A stretch of 64,000 nucleotides of DNA from Cladobotryum mycophilum (Eukaryota; Ascomycota; Sordariomycetes; Hypocreales; Hypocreaceae), in assembly GCA_036429605.1 (NCBI GenBank), contig JAVFKD010000004.1, forward strand, positions 2,976,001-3,040,000, given 5' to 3'. The notes beneath the pieces were generated by a model. It searched no databases. It was not told where the DNA came from and saw only the letters and a program-made list of their open reading frames with translations. Positions 24,690 through 37,144 of this stretch are shown here, piece by piece. The position numbers were made by a program, and so were the translations under genes. The first letter of the stretch is position 1. Each line of letters starts with the position of its first letter.

Positions 24690-24728
24690 ACGTACTTTAT
24701 CAGCGAGTGGCGCATATCAGCGAGTGGC
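24690..24728 (+). repeat. Left terminal inverted repeat of the transposon
   Basis: The 39 bp are identical to the reverse complement of 26512-26550. Inside it the motif ATCAGCGAGTGGC occurs twice in a row, the sort of doubled site used by pogo transposases for binding (function inferred). Confidence 0.93.
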
Positions 24729-24803
24729 GCACTTTCCGCCCACAGCGCATACAACTTACCTTCTCATTAAATTCCTCCACAATTAACTATAGAATCCCTT
24801 CTA

Positions 24804-26461
24804 AATAAAGCCAGGATAATTATAGCCCTTCAAGCTCTTGAAAATAGTAAATCACTTAGTATTCGAGCCGTAGCCAAGATCTACAATGTGCTAGCTAGTA
24901 TAATCCGCTATTATCGCGACGATCGTACAGCCAGACGCAATACTAGACCTAATACAATAAATCTAACCGAATCAAAAAAAAGGCTATTATTTAATATATA
25001 ATTAAGTTCTCAACGCGATCATTTCTACCTAGATTATATGGTATTAAAGAAATAGCCAACCAACTACTATACGTACGCGATGCACCACTAGTTAAAAAGC
25101 TTTAAACTTATAGATTCATTAAATACTAACTAGAGCTACATATACGTTATTCTCGTAAATATAATTATTAAAGGGCTAAATATAAAGATCTAAGACTAAT
25201 AAGTAATTGGTTTACTTTTGTATAGAATATTAAGGCTAAGTATAGTATCTTAAATAAAAATAACTATAACTTTAATAAAACTGGTTTTATAATAGGCCTG
25301 ATCTTTGCAGGCATAGTAGTTATAATATTAAATAGCTGTATAAAGGCTAAATTATCCTAGCCTAATAATCGAGAATAGGTAACTATAATCTAAGGCGTTA
25401 ATGCATATAGTTAGGCTATTCTATTATTTATTATCTTAGCCGCCTAATATCACCTATCTTATTAGTATTAAAAATATAATCTTCTAGTAGATTAGGTTAT
25501 TACAATAATAGATAATAGCTAGACTATTAATAAGATTAGCTTAGATTAGGTTAAGCATTTTAATTATCATACAGTATCTTATACAAAAAATATATATCGG
25601 CTACTTATCCTTAATGGCTATAAGAGCTACCACTCTATGGAATTTAAGCTCTACTACCAATAGCATAAGATTATTATAATCTATATGCCTGCTTATTCCT
25701 CTTATATCCTTTAGCCGCTTAATATTAACTGCTTTAGACTACTTAAGCAAACGTACGGCCAGCAAATTAAAACCCTAATACGTATATATATTATATATAT
25801 TAGTAAGCTTAAATTCCTTTACGCCTTTCGTATAGCTTTCTTTTCTTTAATAATAGAGAAAAATATATAAGGAGGCTTTACAGGAACTGGCCTTATGCTA
25901 TTTGACCCGTAGAGAGTTCTCTTAAAGCTTTATATCCAGTTACGAACACTAATACCTCTAGTAACCTTGCCTGAGATTAGATAGCCTTAGGTCTTGAAGA
26001 CACCGTAGACTATGTATAAGGCTAGCTCGTAATCAGAGTATATAAAATCTTATATCTTTGCTTATTAAAATAGCTCTCCTATATCAATGCTAGCTACTAT
26101 GGATCAGTTTGCAAAAAGAGCAATAACCATAATACATCAGGTAGCTCTTTTATATAAAGAAGTCTTATCACTTTGTATAGTAAATGAGGCATTAAGCAAG
26201 CGTTGAAGAGCAAAAAAAACGCGTGTACGGCTTAAAGGCTCTCTTACTATTCAAGATATGCAAGATCTAATAGATCAAAAGGATCTAGATAAGCAGATAA
26301 AGAAAGAAAATCGTCAAAGTAATAGTCGACGAGGGTTAGGCCGGACGAATACTCCGCGCTATAGTAATTATAGTAAACCTAGGTATAATATACGAACTTG
26401 TAAGAAAACCATAGAAATATCTGACTTATCAGATTCTAGCAGTATTTTAGTTACTATTTAA
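24804..26461 (+). pseudogene. Dead Fot1/pogo transposase
   Basis: Translation near 24804-24960 gives a CENP-B/psq-type helix-turn-helix start: IIIALQALE then LSIRAVAKIYNV and DDRTARRNTRPN, typical of fungal pogo transposases. The middle (expected DDE domain) is full of stops. The last 67 codons (26258-26461) keep the usual tail: DLIDQKDLDKQIKKENRQS and a former zinc knuckle. In that knuckle the expected C-x2-C-x4-H-x4-C reads Y-x2-Y-x4-Y-x4-C: three of four ligands became Tyr, as expected when TGC/TGT and CAC/CAT codons suffer G-to-A or C-to-T changes. This is a RIP fossil, not an active enzyme. Confidence 0.85.
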
Positions 26462-26511
26462 TATTTTATGGTATAATTAAGCAGTTTATACAGGTTGTAG
26501 GTAGAAGGTAT

Positions 26512-26550
26512 GCCACTCGCTGATATGCGCCACTCGCTGATAAAGTACGT
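26512..26550 (-). repeat. Right terminal inverted repeat of the transposon
   Basis: Exact reverse complement of 24690-24728, followed by the TA target duplication at 26551-26552. The ends escaped RIP while the interior did not. Confidence 0.93.
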
Positions 26551-26679
26551 TATTCAACTGAGCTTTCTTAGACATAAAAAAAAACAATACTCCTTCATCA
26601 GAAAAAAGAGCCAAGAACAGTGTCGTTTCAATTGGAAGTTCGTTTTGTGTTTTGGATTAAATTGGTGGTGGCATGTTGG

Positions 26680-27795
26680 CCGGTCTGGTCGAATTCCTCC
26701 ACGACGCCGAAAACAGCGCATCAGTCATTTAGACAGTGCCATCTATGAAACTTTCCTGTCCTCCCTGATTTAGGACCCCCTCCTTCTCCAAAAACATCAC
26801 ATTCAATGAACAGAGGTAGCTCAGCGTTCCTCGAAGTAGGTAGCTTCCTCTTTGCCTTTGCCGGTTTCATCAACGGATCCACGGATATTCACACGGACAC
26901 GACCATTTTTGAGAAACAAGGTTGTTTCTCTTCAAGACCTCGACCGGCCATTACCCAGACCACTGCTAGGTCATCCCACAGATCTATTCGAGGAGTGGTT
27001 TATGATGCGCTTCCGACTCATCTTATACGAATCCTGTAGTGTCTCTGCTACCGGACCTCTATCTTCTCATATCCAGGGGTATGGTCTTCTTTACCATGGT
27101 GATTGTGTTTCGTCTGACTAACAGTGCGCTTCATCTGGCTGCGCAAAACGTGTGCCTAAACACATCCTCCATCAAGATGATCGATACCTGCCACCAAACG
27201 AATTCCTCGACTGATCCGCGATATACTCGTTCGGCCCCTTATAAAGATGCAGATAGCACGAGCAGATGGTTTGCGATTGCCTTTCAAACGTTCCAAATCC
27301 CATTTCAATCTCGACCTAGAAGGACACCAGCATGATTCCACCCACAAGAACATCGACTCCTTTTACAGCGCCTGCCTCGTCCGGTCCGATTGATGCCTTT
27401 TGATAGGCGAAAGCGACTATGGCTTAGGGTTCCTACCACAGGCCTAGCCATGCAAAAATGCCACATCTCCTCTAGTAGGACTCATATCCTTTGAGCTGAG
27501 GCAGCATGTTGTCTCTTAAACGGATCGCCTCGTGCCTGCGAGCCATTTCCGGGATACCTCGGCCAGCAACAAACTAGACTTGGGGCAGAATGATTGACAG
27601 TGTCGCTACTTTGGTTCATGGAGTGTCTGTCTAGGATTTGTCACTTGCTAGAGCTCAGGGCGCGTACATGGATACCCATGTTCTCGATACAACCCATTTT
27701 ATCATGATGCCAAAGGGCTGTGCGGCCTACTCGAGATGATAACTTGGCTTTTCGGTCGTTGTATGCCCCCAGTAACATCATATGATACAAAAAAC
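26680..27795 (+). pseudogene. HNH endonuclease relic (block B copy) with an inverted 3' part
   Basis: From 26680 to about 27500 the sequence follows the block A HNH gene in the same direction with many stops (shared stretches include GTGCCATCTATGAAA and GATCGATACCTGCC). The HNH core region, including the ACHIIP site, can be followed to about 27475. The piece at ~27625-27795 then matches block A ~11185-11310 only as its reverse complement (GCCCTTTGGCATCAT is shared), so a segment of about 150 bp flipped after duplication. It keeps one more base than copy A at both frame-break intervals, so it is useful for judging copy A. Confidence 0.8.
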
Positions 27796-30700
27796 GGGAG
27801 CCATCGAGAATGCTTCTAGACTACCATATGCGAGGTCTGATTTACATTCCACACAAAATCGCAAAGCACACACACGCACGCGCCGCGATCTATGGAGACG
27901 TCAAGTTCCCTCTCTCCTAGAATCCGTGATGAGAAGAGACTTTCCCCTTGTTAACCCGCAGCATTGCTTCTACAGGTGCAGCCAAGTCCACCATCACAGA
28001 GTATATGCCATTTGAGCTTGATATTTTCCATTAGGCAGCCTACGCGTAGCGTGTATATGCTTTGTGATCATGGGCTCGCTCATCGTTGAACATGGATGGC
28101 CGTATTGTAATTTTTCGCAACGTAGAGAACGGTCAGACATAGTGGCAATCATTGGTAATTTGAGGAACATTGAGATATCATTGGGATCCCGAGTAACTAC
28201 GGATGCGGTCACTTGAGTACATCACGAAAGCAGCGATCCCTTCCAGTTCAAAACTACTTGACTGACCGCCCACAACTTGTCCTGCTTCTTTTCTTCTCGG
28301 TGCGGCCACCTCTTCACTATGCTCTGTGACACCCAATCCTCTCCCCGCATCCAGATCCTCAGTGGAACCCCCTCTCTCTCTTTAGGCTGTATTGCTGGGA
28401 ACCTTGGAAAATGGATGCTGCCCCGCTGTTTATATGCTTTGGTTGTCTAACAACCAATGAGCTTCACGATGGCATGGCACGTGAATCGACAACACCAAGA
28501 TGGAAAAGAGAATGCTTGTAACCATCCTTGCCTTCCTCTTCAGGAAGGCTTCTAGGTACTAGGTACCTACCCCTTGGGGTACCTAATATCCCTTTGGGGT
28601 GAATACATTGTTTGTATAGATATCGTAGTACCTATTAGGCGGTATCCTGTACGTGATGACTCGCAGTGTGGGTTTTATTCCACCCCTGACGCTTGCACAC
28701 TTTGTAGTCGCTACCTCGTGCTAACGTGAATTTGCCAAGGGATAAACTTGGAAAGCTGTGGAATTCAGGAGAAACTTTTTTCTTTTCTTTTTGATCTGTA
28801 TCGTCTCACAGTTGCAAAATTTCCTGCCACTATTTTCGCTGCCTCGCTGCCTTCTTCGGGCTGAGAACAAGATTCTCATCACTTCGGCGCCCGATTCTAG
28901 CTTTGTCATGATGGGAGTGTGGTGATTAGTCTCACAATTGGCCTCATATCTTATCGGCGTACTGGCTGGGTAACTGTTCACGCATCCATCTGCATGGCGC
29001 TACAATTGGGGGCGGCTGCAACAAGGCTTCGCCGACTAGGCCGTGCGTTGCATGGAACGTTGTGGCCAGCCTGCCAGGTACCACGCAATTCATATTGGCT
29101 GTCTGTGGTGTGGGTTGGGTAGAGATGGTAATTTAGCTCGCCTCATGTTTCTGCATCCAATGTTATGCGTGTATGATGCAGGTGGGTGGGACTGCGGGAT
29201 TCCCTTGCATCAACGCATGGACTGCCTTGTCCTCAACCGCCAACCCCCTTTCTCCGTAGAGCGCAATGGATGAAATGAGATGCTGACGAGAGGATGTTTT
29301 TGTTGAATGAGAATAGTAAGATGTGGTAATTCTATTACTTTCTATGGTGTGTGTGTGTGTGTGTGTCTCTCTCTCTCTCTTCTCTGTATGTTGGTTGTGT
29401 TGGAGCAAAATATGCCCTGCCATGCGGCGACTCCGGTGAAGGAATGCTTGCGACTAGTCATCGGTTTTCAATGTCACGCAGGATTAAAAAAATGGAGACA
29501 GTTTGCTTTGGTCCTGACACGAGGGGGAATTATTGGCAGCGTTTTTAGGCAGCAAGACGCACTTGGCCTCGAAACATGGCTAACAACCACATCTCATCCA
29601 TCATCACTCCAGCCATTCAAAACGTCAGGATTGAGGTGCGCATGATACACATGACACAGTCATATCCATGTGCATGCAGAGGGAGGGGATAAAATCTTCC
29701 TATTCCCCTCCCCCTTGTTCTGCGTAACGGTTCAATTTCCGTATCGCCGCCCGCTGTGTAACCACCCTTTAAGTTGCCTGGGCGAGAGACGTCAAGGCGG
29801 TCAAGAAGAACATGTATCATCATGGGATTCGTGGACGTTTACGGAGCGTTTTTTTCTTTCTTTTAAAACAAAAAAAAACTTTATTCAGTTACCGTTTTCG
29901 TCAGACTTGGTCCAGTTTTGCCGTTTTTGATCGAACTGAATCGCGACTACAGCCTTATGGTTTGTCTAGCCCAGCTGGCCTTGCTCTCCCTCCCCTGATC
30001 ACCGGAACGAGGCTTAGTTTCATTTTTAACAGTGAGCCAGGCTGCCCGGGGAAAGTGGACTGGCCTCTCCCCCTTAGCGCTGGTGTGGCCAATAATAATT
30101 TAGGTGGGTTGTGGGTGTGTGGTTAGGGGGTCAAATCCATTTGACAAGCAAGCAGAACAGATGGGCCTGTCATGTCACCGTCTGTCTCACCAGGGTGGAA
30201 ATGGATCCATCTTTTGAGTGATTCGTGGGGGAGGCCGGAGAGGGAAGCTTCCAGGTCGAGTTGACCTGCTCGGGACCGAGGGTAGTGGACGGTGATGGGA
30301 CAAGATCTGTTCCCCGAGCCAACTTCATCGCCAAACATGATTACGTGGAAGTATTATCAGTACATATATACATACATACAGAGACAGACAGGGCATTCGG
30401 CTTCCGTCCATGTCATGTTCAATCACGCGCAGAGGTATCCAATGGTGTGTGTGTGCTATAATGCGGCCGGTGGCTTGCCCTTTACTGTCCACTGGCCTAC
30501 TTTCTTCCCCCACTCGTACGCCTGCAGTCTATATTTCCTCTTCTCTCAACAAGACCTCGCAAAGGGGGAGACAAGATGGATGGGAGGGGGCGTGTGTGCC
30601 ACGAATGGTTGAAAGTCAGCCAATGATTCCTCCCTGTGGCTTTGGCTTTGGCTTTCTCCCCTGGGAAAACTTTTCCAAACTTGTCACCTCACTACCACTA

Positions 30701-33700
30701 ATCACTTGTTTCTTTGAGCCCGGGCACAGCTTTAGAGGCATTGTGGCTGGTGCCCTTGGGATCGTGGTCGTGAGACGGTCGTATAGAGCAAAGCGCTGTA
30801 GACCCAGCTACCGGACCCAAGCCATGATCGTACTACCACACTGTTCATCCTCCCTAGGTTTGTTTCCGCGCACCATTTCTGCTCTTCGAGCTTGAAGTAC
30901 AGCGGTTTAAAACGTATTAATTGTGCGCTGCGGCATCTCTGCATCCTAACGACCGTAATCATTTTTCTGCTTGTCCCCCTTATTCAGCCTACGAACCTGT
31001 TTGAGATCACCACAATCATGATACCTCGAGCTTGAATGGTTTCCCTGCGTCCCCTCCCCTTATCTTGCGCCATAGGCCTTGTTCAGCCGCTTTCGGAGTT
31101 GCTTGTACGCAATAGCTTGACGAAAAAATGTTGGACCCTGGGCCGCACACTGAGGTCCGATGTCCTCAGTTCAAGCTTTTACGTGTATTGATTCAGGGAG
31201 GGCGGAGTAGGATGTACCAGCACATACCCGACCATATTCACCACCTACCGCACCAATCACGAAGATCATGACCTCCTCTCTCCATCTTTCTTCGGCAAAA
31301 GAAATACCAAATGCCGACTCGGTCCGCGAGAATGGGACATTTGCTCAATCCCGCCCTCTTCCGCCATAGAACCTGCTGTCTCATGCGGAGTTGGGCACTG
31401 ACAGCTCACCGGTAGCATTGGTGTCGCGATACGATAATCTTGGCAGACAATCGCAGTCCTCATACGGCCCAGTACCGCCCCCTAGCGAGACTTCCCCTTC
31501 GTCCATATGGCATTCGGCTAAGCAGTCTAAGAGAGGAGTGTCTTATCCAGTCTAACCCTCGCTGAAGCTTCGACCCTCATATCCATGCCCTCAACGCTAT
31601 TTGCACCAATCAATCTCGACCGCCTCGTCCCGCTTGAGCCCCGAATGCCTCTCCGTTTCGGAGTATCGTGCAGCCAACACTCTTTCCCCCTCCACGAATG
31701 ATTATCCACCAAGCTGAGCGACCAGGCTTCGAGACCGGCGAAGGGAGATACATACTGCCAGTCTGTAGGGCATAGACACCGCCGGCGATCAAGACCCCGC
31801 GATTCATACTCTAAGAACATGCTAGGTGCATTACCCGAAACATGCCCCGTACCGGAAGGTGCACTGCTCGAATCAAGAAACCCATACGCCACGATAAAGC
31901 GGCAAAGAAAGTCACCCACTCAGCACGCGTAGGCTGCAGGAAGAGATGCCCATTCTGTATAACTTTCACGATCGCACTATTCCAGGTTGGCTGGGGCCGG
32001 GAGCTAATGCTGAGGCCAACCCACGTCCTTCCACAATGTACATCATACTACAAACCAATCCCTCGCTTGAAAACTTGTCTGGATACCCTGGAAGTTTGCG
32101 GTTAGAGATAAGAGTCATTTTACCACGGTCTCTTCGTGGAGCAGCTCGATCATCACGACCTTGCAATAGTCTCAAGTTCCAGGACAAGCTGGCTACATGG
32201 AGCCTTGACAGCGCTCCATCACTGGACAGTTTCCGAAACAACCAAATCCTCCCTTGCATAAGAGCGCTCAAACCTCTTCTATTACGGGTCTTGGCTCATT
32301 TACGAGGAGGGGGTTCAAGCTCATCCAACCATTCTTGAGCCTCGCGTTGTACGAGACCCCGCTGCGTACGTACCTGTATTCGTGACTCGGGACTCTATTT
32401 TAAAACCTATGGACCGGGTTCCTTTTGATCCGCTCCGAGTTCGGCTCTGGGCTCGATTCGTTTCTCCGGGGCTCGATTCAGTGAGCATCATGACTTCCAT
32501 ATCTGGCATCAAGGGTGTTATGATACCTACCATAGGTACGAAGTGAAAGCAGTTACCGTATCTCTATTAACGTAAACTGATCCTGATCTATGGAGCGAAC
32601 TACAATTATCCATGGATACTTGGACATGTAGGTAGTTGTCAAAGGTACTTACCCCCATATTCTGCAGGTTTCAGGGCAGCGCTCAAGGGGCTTACTTTTT
32701 CTAGATTATTCCTTTTTTCAGTCAGATAACTTGGAAATGATATTACGCATGGGTTGGGTTTTACTTGCGAGCCCGCTGTGTGTCTGTGTGTGCATTGTTT
32801 TGGCAGCCGGGCGGCGCGCCAACACTGTGGACCGACAAACAATCCTCAGTAGGCCGCCCAACGTCCCGAGTCTTCTACGCAAGTGCCCCCCTCCCCCATG
32901 GAACTTGGAATCTTCCAGGTTCTAGCCCGCCATTGCAGACAACCAATTCGTGTTGGTTTGGTTCTCGCTGAAGAAAAGTGCCGTCCCGTCGCGGGTTCTA
33001 AGCATTCTTGTAGAGTATGTTGGCCATGATATCTTCATATCTCTTTCCATTTTCAACCCGAACCTCAGATTCACACATCTGCTTACACGCAATCACGCCT
33101 TACCTGCTTTCGACACACGTCTTTTAGCGGCTTTCGTCTCTCCAAGCGACCGCTCGCCTCAATGACCTGATATGCTCGAGCCACAGCTCTCGCTACAAAC
33201 CTTGGAAGAGAGCTTTGACCCTCAGAGAATGACGCGATCAGATACACAGCACGGGGTCTACCACGACCGTGCTTTGGCACTTGACAGGTCCTATTCAGGG
33301 AGAGAGAATTGGGTTGTTTTGTTCTCGGGACCCACTCCCCGGGCCAGGGATCCTTGAATACATGAAAGCGCAGATCTTGCCCGCAACATGTATCGCTTCT
33401 TAGACATTTTTATATCATATTTTGGACCGGGACGATTCCGCTTGGCTACCTGCTCAGTCCACCTACTGATTCATTTGCTGTCCCATGCACGAAAACTAGA
33501 AACGGAAGCTGGGGGGGGGTGAGTGTTGGGTGTTGGGTGTTGGGTGTTGATGAGACACCCCTCCCCCATCACCACTTGACCCGGCATCGCAACCACCAAT
33601 ACATGCCCGGATTTTCTGCCACCGCAATGAGTTCCCATGTGTCATTCAGAACATACCTTTATTTTCCTCAGCTTATGCAGACATGCATACAATGGCCAGG

Positions 33701-33984
33701 GCTACGAGCCACCCGAGCCGAACTGACTTCGCCAAGGAAGTGAGCACGGTTACGCCTGCAGAAGAAGACGGTAGTGGTCATTTTTTTGCTTGTTGAGGAG
33801 AAGGGAGAATGATAGGTCGAATCTTGGTCTTTGGACTCAGCTCATGGGCGAAAGAGGATATGGCAGGGCTGGCGATCCCCCCTGAATGGGTTGTCTCTAA
33901 TCTCTGATGACTACTAATACCCAACTTCCATGTTATTGGGTCTCTTTGCTCCAGATTGACTCTACCTACAATCCCAAGATTTAG
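27796..33984. other. Gene-poor stretch of block B
   Basis: No supported gene. Conserved patches match block A (see the HNH-X interval there). Low complexity includes (GT)10(CT)7 at 29347-29380. Minus-strand frames at 31527-31919 and 31966-32271 look somewhat protein-like (MYIVEGRGLASALAPG) but have no domain, no matching start and frame changes, so at best they are relics. Confidence 0.45.
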
Positions 33985-33991
33985 TATATAA
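33985..33991 (+). promoter_or_regulatory. TATA box of small gene X'
   Basis: TATATAA lies 84 nt before the ATG at 34075, with a CT-rich leader between, parallel to gene X in block A. Confidence 0.5.
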
Positions 33992-34074
33992 TTGCCATGG
34001 GCTGTCGCTTTTCCCGTCTCTCCAAACCAGACCAACTTTGCTCAACCTCTTCGACTAGCCGTTCAACTCTCTCA

Positions 34075-34400
34075 ATGCCTCAGTCTTCTCCATCATCGAT
34101 TGCAGCCACGTTGGCTAGCTCAATCTGCTCAAACACCAGCGAGTGTTCTCTGTAAGCTACCTTTTACGGTATCCCTCTGGATGGGCTTGTCCTTGGCGTC
34201 TAATATTGTGAAGCGAAGATGGCTGTCTGGAAACTCGACCAAAGGAAACACCAAGCAATCGAACTCAGTTCTATAACGATACCATCGAACGATGGCTCTC
34301 CGGCCCTGCACCGGTGATCTTCTTCCAACCTCAGAGATTTGATATCTCTTTCGAAACCAAGAAGCCAACCACGCAGAGCAACGGCTCTTCTACCGGCTAG
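34075..34400 (+). CDS. Small two-exon gene X' (87 aa), paralogue of X
   Basis: Exons 34075-34151 and 34214-34400 with a 62-nt GTAAGC..AAG intron give 87 residues. The intron breaks the same Leu codon after its second base as in X. The start is Ser-rich (MPQSSPSSIAATLASSICSN); shared core residues are SNTSECSL, a Cys, RPKE, NDTIERWLSGP, VIFFQPQ and FD. The Cys cluster of X is thinned here. The end (KKPTTQSNGSSTG) differs from X. Both copies keep full open frames despite heavy non-coding divergence, so both may be functional. Family and role unknown. Confidence 0.65.
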
Positions 34401-36977
34401 GAGATTCCATTGCAGGCGTCCAGTGGGATAATGTCATGAGAGATTGGGGAATCTTCCGTGAGACTCGAACATGAATAGAGTTGGTGTTGAGCAGGAAAGG
34501 GTAATGGATGTGGGTTTGGATTGTTTGGATATGGCCAGGGCTATTCTTCTTCTTCTTTGAACTGCAACACTGAAAGGTGATGCTATTTTTTGAATCATTG
34601 GTTCGTTGATAACCAATATCTAATTAAATCCATTCGTCTTGTTGTCTTCCACAGCCTAGAAGTTTTCAATAATCAATTCGAATGAGTAGAAGCATGACTT
34701 CGTAGTTGCTCATATCCCATGGTTCCCTATTCCGATGCCCAACCTGGAATTCTGAGATGGATAGGATTTATAGGGGTTCTATCCATTGGACGGCTTCTAC
34801 ATCTCACTATAATTGAGCCAACGACTGGACGCTTGAGCGGGCAAACACGCCAAATCTATAGCGCTCTACATAGCGCTAAATCCACTAACACTACAAGCTC
34901 TACAACAACTGGGTGAATTCAATATTGTAGCGCTCTATGGCCCTAAAGCTCTCTAGTACAGGTACCTCGACGCGCTGGGGGAAGTGCCGAGCTACCTACT
35001 TGCCTATAAAAACGTTGCTTGAGCTTAGAGAAAGAGGAATTTGACTACTAGGAGTTTTAAGAGATGCATTAAATAAAGAAAAGTAAAATAAATATAAGAT
35101 AGTATAATGTATTAAAATAAAACGGAGAGATCAAAGTTAATGCGTCTTATATTCATCCTCGCGACATTGAACGATGTTCGGAATCATCTATAGTATGGAA
35201 TATTACGTTGACCTTTTTGGTCTATTATGGATGACAGAGATGGGGAGACGGGAACCGTGGATATTGGGGGGAGCGGAGATCTCAGAAAGGTCCTCCCAGC
35301 AAAGGGCAGATTTTCGTAAGAGGCTCAAAAATGGGTACAGGTAGGTACGTCTTTAGGTATTGTGTATACTTTGTGATGCTATGTGATCTTGAAGTTACTC
35401 GTAGGTAGTAGGTTCCTAGAGCAAGAGACCGGATATAGACGCACCCAGGCGCGCCCACATATTATTTAGTCGTGGGTTTTTATTTTATTTTTTTAGCGTC
35501 GGCCAGTGCCTATTTAGGCTTACTTTTTCTGTCAGGCACGGCATGCATAAAACAATGCAGTACACTGACTAACGTCAACGAGACACCCCCTCAGCACATG
35601 GTGAATTAAAACGGCGAAAGTCAATCCGTCCAACAGGCGGCCGCCTGCGATGGTCGCGTCAGAGAGAATTTTTCATTATTTCTTTTTCACTTGAAAGTAA
35701 AGAAGGAGTAAGTGGTGTGCTTACTTTCTGTTAGTGGGTAGATAAAAGGGAGAGAGGCGATGGGAGAATGAAGCTGTCATGATACGGCACCACTCATCGA
35801 TAGATGAGATGATGAAAGGGAGAAGCTATGAGACACTAATGCAAATCCACCCAACGTCTGATGCCCGTAGCTCTAGGTATTAGGTAGGAAGCTCTCTGTA
35901 CTTGGAGCCGCCGGTTAATTGTGGGCGAATGTGGTAGTTTCAATCAACACCAACGTACAAATATCTAGACTGGATGCTTGCGGCCAAAGCGACAAACCTC
36001 TGTATCTTCGTCTTCCGCTCCGGCTCTGCCTCTGGCTAGATACCCAATTCTTTAGTTTCCTTGGGAAAAATAAAGGGCTAGTAGTCGCAACTAGCCACGC
36101 GTTCCGTCTCCCTCAACTCTGATGCGGAATATTCACCAATGCCCAGGTGCCTTGAAGGATTGTCACACCCAACAATCAGCCTTATAGTGGCTATACCTGC
36201 CCACACCACGACCAGGAATCAATTGCACTGAGGTCGTTTCGGGTACTAAATTACCTGCTAGTCTTTTGGTAGTTGTATCCTGCATCATTTTGCCCTCAAC
36301 CTCTCCTCCGCTCAGGCGGCGGCGCCTTTGGTGCCAACAAAACAAAACAGAAACAAAAAAAGAGGCCAGTTCATCAAACGCAACTACCCGTTACCGAATG
36401 TTTGTTCATTCATTCATTAGTTAGCTACTAATCCAGACATTGCTAATGGACCGCCGCGGCCCGAGTCGCTGCAGTTAGGCGAAGCCATCCACGGACGAAG
36501 CAACGAACGAACGAGAGAAAAAGAAAAGGCCAACTCGTATGCAGAGCAGATCGCACACCTGAAGACTACGCAACAGCAGCCCTTCACCGACAAATCTGGG
36601 TGGTGTGGTATGGTGCGTGTCTAGTTGCTGCTGCTGCTCTTTCCTTGCCTTACATACGTAGGCGTAAGTACTTACCTTTTCCATTTCTTGATTCTCCCCT
36701 CCCCTCCTCCCCCCCTTGACCCTTCACGCTCTCTCATCTCTCATCCAATCGAACCCTCCCCCTCTGGACTCTTACCCTTCCTCCACCCGTCCCGTTCGTT
36801 ACACAGGCAATTTCTTGGCTGCAGCTGAGGTTTTTTTTCTACTTCTTTTCTTTTTCCCCCTTCTCACTTGTCACGATTTATGCCATCCATGGACGAGAGT
36901 GGTATCCCAACGTCTCTCTCTGCAGCCCCTCTGCCGATTCATTTCCTCTCCCCGCTTCCGATTGTATTCTCTGTTTC
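34401..36977. other. Intergenic between X' and Y' (block B)
   Basis: No supported gene. It holds an AT-rich patch (35030-35110), several TAGGTA/TACCTA runs near 35340-35410 and a long CT-rich tract just before Y' (36690-36860). Confidence 0.45.
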
Positions 36978-36983
36978 TATAAA
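36978..36983 (+). promoter_or_regulatory. TATA box of Y'
   Basis: TATAAA follows a long CT tract and precedes leader ATGs at 36991 and 37025 and the main ATG at 37145, like gene Y. Confidence 0.45.
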
Positions 36984-37024
36984 TTCCCCCATGGACCGTC
37001 TTCCGTCATCTAGAAGAGGCTACG

Positions 37025-37120
37025 ATGTGTATCGCCTCGAGAAAGCTCGATAACGCGCCATACGGTTTCCTTCCCAACTCTGCCTGTCCCACTGGTCACT
37101 TGATTCTCCTTTGGCCTTGA
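37025..37120 (+). CDS. Upstream ORF in the Y' leader (31 aa)
   Basis: ATG to TGA encodes 31 residues containing RKLDNA, matching NKLDNA in the leader ORF of Y. A different ATG at 36991 opens an overlapping 20-codon frame, so translation of this one is less certain than in block A. Confidence 0.25.
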   Translation: MCIASRKLDNAPYGFLPNSACPTGHLILLWP

Positions 37121-37144
37121 GATTATCTAACTATTACCTTTGCA

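Larger units (their letters stand above)
24690..26550 (+). mobile_element. pogo/Fot1-type DNA transposon, RIP-mutated
   Basis: The 1861-bp element has perfect 39-bp terminal inverted repeats and a TA duplication outside each end (24688-24689 and 26551-26552). TA target, size and protein traces fit the Fot1/pogo group of Tc1/mariner elements. Between the ends the sequence is very rich in TA, TAA and TAG, the outcome of repeat-induced point mutation (C to T, mainly at CpA). It cannot encode its own transposase. It lies exactly between the two duplication blocks. Confidence 0.92.

Noticed and set aside
31527..32338. Long frames on both strands in block B
   Set aside because: Overlapping frames on opposite strands with no domain; frame changes would be needed for any model. 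Kept only as a possible relic in the region note.
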